Shown: in pieces, positions 1-10,600 of the stretch
How positions within the stretch are numbered: the first letter of the stretch is position 1
Layout of the letters: each line of letters opens with the position of its first letter
Source of the DNA: Nipponacmea schrenckii
Taxonomy: Eukaryota > Mollusca > Gastropoda > Lottiidae
Direction of reading: 5' to 3'
DNA: 64,000 bases
Assembly (NCBI GenBank): GCA_030562195.1
Contig: JAUJPP010000005.1
Location: 29,685,106-29,749,105 of the forward strand
Position numbers and translations under genes: made by a program
The notes under the pieces: model-generated
Seen by the model: only the letters and a program-made list of their open reading frames with translations
The model's database searches: none
What the model was told of the DNA's origin: nothing

Positions 1-339
1 TGAGTGTTGGACAAAACCACTCATGAAGATGATTAATGGTGATCTCAGTTGTAAAAAACTATGATGCTGTGACAGGATGAAGATATGAGGCTTTAGAAAA
101 TAAAACTTCTGTCAAAATAAACCATTTATTCCTCGTGTGTCTAAAAACACACTTCCTCAGGGAGTCAAAAAACCAACACAATTTAAAAAGCAAAATGACT
201 TAATATGATGACGTCATAAAAAGCATGACGTCTTGGTTACATAAACAACTATCTACAAATTGAAGATAAAATATGAGGTCATAAATATGGAAATAAGATA
301 ACAGCACATGTGGGGGTGGGGGTTGTAAACAGAGATATA

Positions 340-862
340 TTACTTTGAAAAGTTCCTCATAGTATCAGGATTGTATTCATTTAGTCCACTGGGCCAAACT
401 GTGTTCAATTTATGTATCCAATTGATTCAGCTAAATCCAATTTTCTTTTATCATTATTATAAAGTTTCTGTAGAATTGTAGATTTAAATTAATGTCCAGG
501 TATATTAAAATGAGGTGCTACTCTAGGAGCTTTACCTGCTTTATTAAGTTTAATGTTTGACCTGTGCTTATTGAGCCTTATGCTGAATGGGGTGATAGTT
601 TGTCCAACATATTGCATGTTGCAACAGGAACAGGTCAAACAATAAACCACAAAACTTGAATCTCATGACACAGTGTCTTTAATTGGGAAAGTTCTAAAGT
701 CTTTGTTTCTGATAATATTAGTTGTTTCTATGGTATCACATGATTTACAAGGTGGTCGTTTTCTGGTGCATGGTTTACATCCCCAGGGTTGCTGCTCTTT
801 GGTTTGTTGTTTTCTAATTTTGTTCATAAATAATAAGTTGCCAATAGTTCTGTTTGAATCCT
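340..862 (-). mobile_element. Penelope-like retroelement remnant (GIY-YIG endonuclease end)
   Basis: Read on the minus strand, this stretch encodes a decayed C-terminal part of a Penelope-like element. A Cys-rich segment (WGCKPC, then PCKSC) is followed by the GIY-YIG core: VVYCLTC, CNMQYVGQT, IRLNKHRS. The usual HFN-PGH motif and a closing WIHKLNTVWPSGLNE segment come next. GIY-YIG endonucleases of this type, fused to a reverse transcriptase, are characteristic of Penelope-like elements. Here there is an in-frame TGA before the core, a stop after PGH and at least one frameshift, so it is dead. No reverse transcriptase part is seen. It lies in the last visible intron of the aPKC gene, in the opposite orientation. 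Bases 1-340 may be its 3' tail, but I cannot prove that. Confidence 0.75.
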
Positions 863-1047
863 TTTAACAATAAAAAATACTGAAAATCTATAATGAGTTA
901 TTGCCTTGTTATTAGTTATAATTCTTGACTGATTTTAAGGAAACTTAGTAATATTGTACATTTGAAGTATAATGTATATTTTATTTTTTATTCAAAAACA
1001 ATGCTGCCAGTGGGCGTATATTACCTTGCCTGGCAAGCTATCTTTGT
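859..1047 (+). repeat. 3'-end fragment of the hairpin/GGGCGTAT repeat family
   Basis: This stretch matches the reverse complement of 25146-25345 almost base for base. It ends in GTGGGCGTAT, then ACCTTGCCTGGCAAGCTATC, the hairpin-like terminus found on other copies of the family (see 5138-6172). It sits just upstream of the last aPKC acceptor site, inside the intron. Confidence 0.75.
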
Positions 1048-1076
1048 AAGTCATGTAATTTAATTTTATTTTACAG

Positions 1077-1164
1077 GAAGGTTATAGACAAAATAGACCA
1101 GTCAGAGTTTGAAGGGTTTGAATATGTGAATCCATTACTGATGTCAATGGAAGATTGTGTTTAA
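1077..1164 (+). CDS. aPKC: Atypical protein kinase C, last coding exon (partial gene)
   Basis: After a TTTTACAG acceptor, an open exon reads [20 protein letters not shown] and ends MSMEDCV-stop. This is the C-terminal tail of atypical PKC (PRKCI/PRKCZ). The hydrophobic motif FEGFEY carries an acidic Glu at the position that is a phosphorylatable Ser or Thr in conventional and novel PKCs, which is diagnostic of the atypical class. The exon enters with one base that completes the preceding codon. In animals aPKC acts with PAR-6 and PAR-3 in cell polarity. Only this last exon is in the window; the kinase domain and PB1 domain must lie to the left. The stop codon overlaps an AATAAA, but many other AATAAA sites follow, so the polyadenylation site cannot be fixed. 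Confidence 0.87.
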
Positions 1165-4060
1165 TAAAAGATTTATTTAATGAGTTGTCCAGAAACAGTT
1201 CTGGAACATTATGATCAAATTGGAAAATTGATTGCTATTATTACATAAATATTTCATGGTTAAGATGTCACAAAAAAATGGAAACCAGTACTTTTTTTTT
1301 TAAAAGACAGTGATTTGTATTTGTACTTGATGTTTTTTTAAGCAAGTGTTGTTAGCTTAACCTTTATGGTGTGATATTTTATTGTAAGCATTGTCATAAG
1401 TCAGAAATGCATTTCTTCAGAAAGTTTGCTATGGCAGATATATTGTTACCCTATATTTCCAAATTGTTTTTTTCTATTTAACATTCCCTAGTAAAAAATT
1501 CCTATTGGATTCCATGATATGAGTTAATATTTCTAGAAAATTATAAGTTGGAGAATTATGCTATAGAAACCTAATGTATTTAAGCAAATTATATTAAATT
1601 GTGTATCACTTGTCCACCTAGTTAATTCATTTTATGTTATTTTTTTTTATTTAATCAATGTATCATTGTATAATAATATTTCATTTCTTTTGTGTTAGGC
1701 TTTTGATATGCATTTTGCAAGTTTACACCAGTGAGACTTGTTTTTTCTAACTATAATGTATATTACATTGATGTACAAGATAAATCACCAAGAAGTCTAT
1801 TTCAATTTGGGGTGAATTTCTGTATATGTATCTTTTAGCATGCTAACGAAAATTAAGTAAGGTTTTTGCTTTGTGATTTTAATCAAGTATTTTATGCCTT
1901 TATTACAAATCTCTTATATCATAAGTAATATTCTTAATATTTTTATATCTTATATTTAATGAATTGTTATGTAGAATTATTTATACAAAGAAATAGACTA
2001 TTAGACCTTATGTCTGTTACTCAATTTACAGCCTTTAACTAAAAATGATAATAAATAAATAATATGTTTGATTTACATTCCGGTTTTAAGCAGATTCATA
2101 TTTGTAGAGGCTGTAACAGGAGAATAGTTACCTGCCAGTGATATTTAAATAAAATTTTTGTAAATATTGACCTAATGGTAAATCTATATTGTTAAGGTCT
2201 GTTTGCTTTTATTGTCTACACAATATCAATATCATGTAACTAGCTTTGTATTCTTTATGTTTATCAAGATGTCTTTATTTAGTGTTTTGACACAGACATT
2301 AATGGGATAATAGGTCTTAGAATGAACATAACATTTTAAAATTTTAAAATTTGGGCAATAAGAGTTCTATTCATCAGTAAATATACCTGCTGCCATAAAT
2401 AAATTAAAAAAATAAATAAATATAAAAAAACTAAGTAGTTATCCATAATGATGCATTAGAAAAACACTTTAAAACTTGATTAAGCATTTTTCAAAAATGA
2501 CTTCGTTTTGGGAGTTTTCCAGATTTTAAGGGATTCTGTTACTTCATGACACCAGGTAAGTTCACTGATGAATATATACTCATATTGACCATTCTAATTA
2601 AAATTTTATGTTCATGCTAAGATGCAGTATCCCTTTAATGCCATCGGAATGAACCTCTAATATATCTGGTTATCATTGTGATGATGGACATGTTGTTTTC
2701 AATATATCAATGAATAAAAGTGGTACATGTATTTGGATCTTGTATCTTGTACTGGCTGTACCAAATACGCCTCCTTCATTACATTAAAAGATTAAAATAA
2801 GCAATGTCCATAATTGATTTTGTTATTTTCAATTTCATATAAAGAGAATATTGTCCTCCAAAAAACATTTTGTATATTAAGTGCTTAACAGGAAACAGTT
2901 ACTTTCATTGTCTTAAATGCAAAAAGTGCAATGTTTTGTTTGAATAACAGTTTGGTTGTGCTAAATTTTGCATTTCTGTTTTTGTATTTTCCTTATTGAA
3001 AATAAAATGTATTTAATGAGCATTAATTGGAGTTTAAGGTTGTGTGGAATGGAATGTGCCTTTTCAAAGTTAGTTAATAATTCAAAGGTATGAATGCATA
3101 TTTGTGAATAGTTTACTATTGTGAGATGGTATAATGAACCATAAATATCACAGGATGATAATCTATTATACATTGATATCTAACTTTAATTCATGTCATA
3201 AAGTTATGTATTTTGTGTTTGAAGCATTGCTTATAAAAATTGTTTATCAATGATAATTAATGTTAATTTGCTAATTAGGGAGTTGTTATTCTATGTATAA
3301 ATTCCATACATATCTAATATTATTTTTATTACAAAGATTTAATTTTTCATTTGTTATTACAATAGTGAAATAAGAAGGCTATTATCAATTTATATATGAA
3401 TCTGAATTTAGATTGAAACTTATCTATTGTACTTTGCTTGATATCACTGTTGTCATCCCCATATATACAAGACAGCTGCCATTGCAAATCCTTTAACTGA
3501 AGTTTTACTGTTTGCGTAATAGTTGTCGTATGAAATATCAAACTGCTAGTTATCTGTCATATTACATATTCACACATCATTTATGACAACACAGACTTCT
3601 AAAGCAAATTTGTAAAGTTATATTGTTATGCAAACTCTAGACTTATATGAGCCTGGAATATTGAAGGCTATCTATAAATGAAACAGGTCAGATTTATATT
3701 GATGTGCAACATGCATATGTTATAATGTAAATACTGTCATTTTATTGCAATAAATATTATATGTAACATGTTTTAATTCCATAATCTTAAATACATAATA
3801 CAATTGTGATGCATGAGTTTTCACATGGTCATGACAATCCCATTGCAATAGATCTAGGTCTACCAAACTATAATATATATGGTAGCCTAGATCAACAAGT
3901 AAGCTACAAGAAAGACAGATTAAATAATAATTGTAGGTTTTCAATGGTTTAATTTAGTTGAAATAATGTGGTAGGCTACATATAAAATATTTTTTAAAAT
4001 GTTGCTTACATAAGATTTCGGTATAGAATGAATAAGGATGGTAACCATAAAAATAGCTTA
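1165..4060. other. aPKC 3' untranslated and intergenic sequence
   Basis: Very AT-rich and without any supported coding region on either strand. It holds the aPKC 3' UTR (end unknown), one TTAA-flanked MITE-like element at 2303-2634, and otherwise simple A/T-rich sequence up to the more CpG-containing stretch before CDK11. Confidence 0.5.
2303..2634. mobile_element. MITE-like element, family with AGGGATAATAGG termini
   Basis: The element starts TGGGATAATAGGTCTTAGAA and ends with the imperfect inverse (TTCATGCTAAGATGCAGTATCCCT). A TTAA lies immediately outside each end (2299-2302 and 2635-2638). The interior matches the reverse complement of the element at 26524-26833, for example TTCATCAGTAAATATACCTG and the poly-A/T block. 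No coding capacity. Confidence 0.7.
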
Positions 4061-4669
4061 TTGCATCGTTGGTTTGCAGTCTATCGATTCTTATTTTTAC
4101 GGCAAAACACTTGTCGATTGTTTGGACGACGATTTCAAAAGTTGAACAATTTATTCAATAGAGCTGGACGATACGATATAGTTGGACGATTCGACTGGTA
4201 ACGTGGACGACTCATCTCCGTAGTCTACGTTTCAGCTATTTCCGGTTATACGTTTAACAGGAAGTATTTAATGTTTTCTGTGCGTTTATTTATCAAAGGT
4301 ATAGATCTAATGTACACTTGATTACTATTACGCAGATTATATACACTTTCTGCCCAGTCAATTGAATTAATATTGTAAAACATATATAGCACCAAAATCG
4401 AGATTCATGGCCTCAGCGGCTCAGTCATTTCATCCAGTTTTCAAACTGTTAGAAATACAAATGATCAAACCTTATCTTTGTATGGACCTGAAAAGACATT
4501 CTTTGATCAATCATTCAATGAAACACAATTGAATTTTAAATTTTCATCTAGGCCTACTAATTATTGACAGTGACCTAGTCTTAAATCTACAACCAGTCTA
4601 GTGCCATATAGCCTAGATCTAGTGGTTAAAGAATTGAAAATTTGGTACTTTCAGTTTTTATTTTTAAAG
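4061..4669 (+). promoter_or_regulatory. Probable CDK11 promoter and 5' UTR
   Basis: Upstream of the CDK11 start, base composition shifts to a cluster of CpG dinucleotides at 4080-4260. The motif TGGACGA occurs four times (near 4123, 4165, 4183 and 4204), and a TTTCCGG/CAGGAAGT pair (about 4241-4265) resembles ETS-type sites. No TATA box is evident. The transcription start cannot be placed from sequence alone, so the assignment rests on position and composition. Confidence 0.35.
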
Positions 4670-7600
4670 ATGTCTGATGACAACAGTAGAAGTCCTTATG
4701 AACAAGGAGAGCTTCAATCAAGCCCAAGTCCAGAATTTGTTCGTACAAAATACAAAAAGGAAAGACAATTCTCTTTATCACCTAAACGTGTCGAAACTAT
4801 TGATGACATTATTGTAGTTGATAGGTAAGTTTATATGTAGCCTAGGCCTACAGTGGAGCAAGTTGCCGATATTCTGGAAATCCAGATAGGCCCTAGCTGC
4901 ACACTTTTCACACAGAACAGAAAATGTATTATGAAAAAAATTACCCATTTATACATTAATGAAATTATATTGTAATTAGAAATCGCCATCCAGTTGCATC
5001 TGAATATCCCCAAAACACTGGATTTTGGATATTTATAATGATCTAAATTGTAATTGTGAGATAAAGCAATTAATTTAATGATCACATATAAGCTATCTTT
5101 TTTAAGTCATACCTGAACTTGAATACCATTTTTCATGATACGCTCACATTATAATGTGGTCATATATTGTCGTCACCCCTGTCCGTCCGTCCGTCCGTCC
5201 ACAATAGCTTGTGAACGCAATAGAGGCTACAGTTTTTGTCGGATTTAAATGAAACTTGCTGTGATCATTTATATTGATGAGATCTCGGACAAGTTCGAAA
5301 TTGGCTATTTTTCGATGAACGGTTTTTGAGTTATTGCACTTGACTTAGCCAAAACGCGTCAAAATTGGCTTGTGAAAGCGATAGAGACTACAGTTTTCAT
5401 CAGATTTGAATGAAACTTGCTGTGATCATTTATATTGATGAGATCTTGAACAAGTTTGAAATTGGCGATTTTTCCATGAATGGTTTTTGAGTTATTGCAC
5501 TTGACTTTGCCAAAAAGCGTCAAAATTGACTTGTGAACGCGATAGAGACTACAGTTTTCATCAAATTTGAATGAAACTTGCTGTGATCATTGATATTGAT
5601 GAGATCTTGGACAAGTTCGAAATTGGTGATTTTTCGATGAATGGTTTTTGAGTTATTGCACTCGACTTAGTCAAAACGCCTCAAAATTGGCTTGTGAAAG
5701 CGATAGAGATCACAATTTCCATTTGATTTGAATGAAATTTGGTGTTATCATTTATATTGATGAAATCTTGGACAAGTTTGATCATGACGATTTTTGGGTG
5801 AACTTCTTTTGAGTTATTGGCCTTGACTAAGTCAAATTGCGTCGAAATAGACTTGTGAACACAATAGAGACAACAGTTTTCATCTGATTGGAATGAAATT
5901 TGGTGTGATCATTGAAGTTGATGTCACCTTGGTCAAGTTCGAAATTGACATTTGGATATACTGTTTTTGAGTTATTGCACTTGACTTAGTCAAAACGCGG
6001 CTTGTGATTGCGATAGACAATACAGTTTTCATCTGATTTTAATGAAATTTGGTGTGAACATTTATATTGACGAGAACTTGGATTAGACCTAAATAATCTT
6101 AGAGTCTTTGCCTGTGTTAAAACAGAAAATATATTTTAAAGTGGGCGTATCTTGCCAGGCAACCACTTGTTAAGTTAAGGAATGACCTGAGCATTTTTTT
6201 CAGTTTATCAATGTATGAAAGAAAAATCTTCATTCTATATTTCAGGGATTCTGAAGATGATACTTTAGATATAAAACCACCTCAAACTCAATCTGGTAAA
6301 CGTGAACGATCTCACAAACATAAACATAAAGATGATAAACGACGTGATAGAGATAGAAGAGAAAGAGATCATGGCCGTGAGAGAGATAGTAAGTAGGCTA
6401 AGCTTATATTTCAAGATAATTTCATCTTTAGATTGAAATCTATAGAGTATAGTTAAATCATATCAAGTTAAATATTCTGATTTAAAAATATAATGTGTAA
6501 TTTTAAAAGCCTTTTCGTTGGTTTATTTGTTTCAATTTTCAAATCACCATTGGCTCATTACTGAAATGATGTTGTAATAAGATTGACATTTTTAGGGGTG
6601 AGATCAGTTCATGTGGAAAAACACAGACTAAGACAAGACAGAGGGAATGATAGACAGATAGACAGACATCCAGATCGTCAAGATAGAGGTCATAGAGAGA
6701 AACGTGATCATCGTGATAGAGACATTAACCGTGATAAACATCGTGATAGACAAGTTGAAAGAATTGTAGTAGAAAGAGTGGTAGAGAAAGAAAGAATCGT
6801 TATAACTGAAACTAGAGAAGAAAGGGAGACAAGGGAAAGCAAAAAACGAGAACAATCTTTAATGGAGAGGTATGTGATATATGATCTCTGATATTATCAT
6901 AATGGAGTTGTTAGGTGACCAGGGTGTTTGATAATCTTCAGTTATCTAATGTTACTATTTATCATTCTAGAGGCAGAAAAAAAGGGAATTTTCAAGTCTT
7001 CTTATGCATATGCAAAATACTTGCAACTTAATTTTGCCATATTCTAATTTCCAGTTTGGTTCCATCAATTTCTGAAAATATCAGTCAACTTCTTAAAAGA
7101 GATATGCTTTTACAACTAAAACACTATTTGAATACTGGTGTTTAATTTAACTCCATGGTATTATAGGTGCCTTTGACTTCCCTGAATGACCCCCATGAAA
7201 AATATAATTTTTGTTTCATATCCTTAAAGGAATGATAAGGTTTACGTCAACAATACAATTTTCCGGTTAAAAGACATGTTATAATTACATCCAAACTATA
7301 AAATGACATATATTCAAAGTCAAAATTAAATTTTCTTTTTATGGAGGCAGGCATTGTTGGCTTAGGATCGTGAATATGCAAGATAATGACGTCACGTCGT
7401 AGATAGAAAGGTAAACAAACATGGCTGTACATGTTATAAACAAAAGAGACAACAAAGTAGGGCTCGTTGAAATTGACAATTTCTTTCAACCTACACATTT
7501 TTAATAGGGAAATCATTTCGAACAGATTACCAGAGTACATACTTCCTCTAAGGATTTTATTTATCAAACCTAAGGTGTACTGTCATTGTCACCTGCCTTG

Positions 7601-10600
7601 CAAGGTATAGAGAAGTAGTTTTAGCGGCTGGTGGCCTTGGATAATTTTGTCTTGTGTCGATGTTTTAACCCCTATTTATATTATTAACTCACCTCAAGTC
7701 TGTGCATTTCGCGTTTTTTTATTGTTTTTTGGCCAATACGTCCAGCCTTTGTGAGTAGTTTCCTGTGGACACAGACGGTAGGAAAATCTGTGTCTTTCAG
7801 CCACTTACCACCGGGTGCGATCCCAGGACCAAAGCGGTTTTGTATAGCTACTTCGAAGTTGGCCAATAGAAAATGTTTTTCACACACGACTTTATTTTGA
7901 GAAATTAAGCGTATCCACTGTCGAACCTGTACCGATGTTGTTGAGCTCTTTTGTAGATTCTTAGTATAGTGGGATCTGGTATTCGTTAAGAGCTTAAGTC
8001 TTTATTTCTCTGCTTATTGTTAAGGCATAGGCCTACCCGAGCTTGACATTCCGCCATTTTGATGTTCTATCTACGACGTGATGTCATGCCACGTGACTTT
8101 CCTAACAAAGATGGCGGTCGCCAGGTATTGGAATTTATTGATTTTAATTTGAAATATTAGACAAAATAAAATAGTAACAACAAAAAAAACCTTTTCAATT
8201 TGTCCATTTCATTCAAGCCAATCACCAATTTACAAAGCTTATTATGCCTTTAATAAACGTATATTATATTGTTTACTTTCACCACATTTGGGGAACTATC
8301 CTATCCACATGTACCCGTGGTGTAATTTACTTTATATGTTTTGTTATAGAGACAGATTAGAAGAAAAAGAAAGAGAAAAACAAAAAGATTTAATCAGACA
8401 AACAAGGGAAGAAAAACAGAGGAAAATAGAGGAAAGAGAGAAAAGGAAGAATGAAGAAAGAGAGAAGAAAAAGTTGGAAGAAAAAAGGGCACAAGCTGCA
8501 AGACAAGGTAGTAAATTATGTACAATTGACTTGTTATGAAATTTTAATGGCTGAATGAACTATTTCATCTACTGATTGGTCTTGGACCATGTATATATTT
8601 TTTTAGCTCGTGAGAAGTCTCGGCCTGAGAAACGACATAGAAGTCGAAGTAGAGACAGCCATAGAAAGTCTCAACCAGATAAACGAGAGGATAGAAAACA
8701 ATATGGTGAACCAGCTGAAAAAAGTTAGTAGTTTACTGTTGGATGGTTTTAAAGTTCAAGTTTGACTTTATCCCTTGTAAATTAAAGAGTCTTTGATTAT
8801 TATATGATTCCAGTCTGTTTAATTATCATTACCTCTAATCTTTACAATATCTGCAAGAAATTAACCTTTTAGTTTACTTTAATGAAAATTTAAATTGCCT
8901 TGACCAGATACATTAAATTGTAATTAAGTATGTGGATGGTTGATATTGGGTAAATAACCAAATTCTAGACAAAAACCTGTGTGTTGGTATACCTAACTAT
9001 CTTTTGTGTAGATAAAAAATGAAGTTTGGTGATAGATATTTTTTAAATATTCTTTATACACTAAGCAGTTTTTAACTTGAACCATGATCATTTAGCTCGT
9101 AAACGTGGTCCACGTACACCAGAAGAACCGAAAGATGAAGTAATTGAAGTTGATCCACCATCTTCAGAACATGAAGCTGAGGTGATCCAGTCAGAATCAG
9201 ATGTTGCTACTGAATCAGAGTCAGATAGTGAATCAGGTTTGTTTTTAACCATAATGTACTCTGTACATTGTACAGTGATCAAATGTTGGTACCAGGAATG
9301 AAAAAAATGTTCAGTGGAATACATCCAGAAATTTAATGTTACTATTGATATGGAGTTTTATGTTATTATTTTTTACCTCCTTTATCATTGTTAGTCATCT
9401 CTTTTTATAATTATAAAGACAGTAGTAGTGAGAGTAGTCATGAAGAGGAAGAGGAAGAAGAATCTGGCGCTAGTAATAAAGATGAAGATCAAGATGATAA
9501 ACATGATTCAGTTCATAATACAGGTTAGTAAATTTATGGTATTGTCTTCTATTCTGTGATATAGTATTGTCTTCTTTTCTCTGATATAGTCATCTGTTCC
9601 ATGATATCTGTTCTATGATGTATTTTTATGCTTATCTATTCTGTGATATAGGTTTGTCATCTGTTTTTATACTCCCACATAAATATGTGGACGTATATTG
9701 TCGGTCTGTCCGTCTGTCCGTCTGTCCGTCAACATTTGTTGTAGACACAATAGAAGCTACAATTTTCAATGGATTTTGTATAAAACTTAGTGTGAGCATT
9801 AGAATTGATAAGAGGGCGGTCAAGTTCGATTTTGATGGTTTTTCGATGAACAGTTTTTTGGTTATTGCCCCTGCCTCAACATTTGTTGTAGACACAATAG
9901 AAGCTACAATTTCAATGGATTTTAGTGAAACTTAGTGTGAGCATTGGAATTGATAAGACAGCGGTCAAGTTCGAATTTGAAGATTTTTCGATGAACGGTT
10001 TTTGAGTTATTGCCCTTGACTTAGTTACATCACGTCAAAATGTATTGTTGATGCAATGGAAGCATCAATTTTCAATGGATTTGAATGAAACATGGTATGT
10101 GAATTGGAATTGATAAGGTGGTGGTCAAGTTTGTCACCCCTGTCCGTCTGTCAGTCCATCAGTCCATAAATATTTGTTGTAGACACTATAGACACTATTT
10201 TAAATGGATCTTAATGAAACTTGGTATGAGCATTGGAATTAAAAAGACGGCAGTCAAGTTAGATTTTGAGGATTTTTCGATGAACGGTTTTTGAGTTATT
10301 TCCCCTACCTCTATATTTGTTGTAGACACAATAGAAGCTTCAATTTTCTATGGATTTTAATGAAACTTGGTATGATCATTGGAATGCATAAGACGGCAAT
10401 CATATGTTCTATGATATATTATGATTATCTATTCTGTGATATAATATTGTCATCTGTTCTATGATATAATATGATTATCTATTCTGTGATATAATATTGT
10501 CATCTGTTTTATGATATATTATGATTATCTATTCTGAGATTAAATATTGTCATCTGTTCTAAGATATATTATGATTATCTATACCGTGATATAATATTGT

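Noticed and set aside
7684..7887. Minus-strand 67-codon frame in CDK11 intron 3 with protein-like phrases
   Set aside because: Cannot be tied to a family, lies within a repeat-like segment, and has no splice context.
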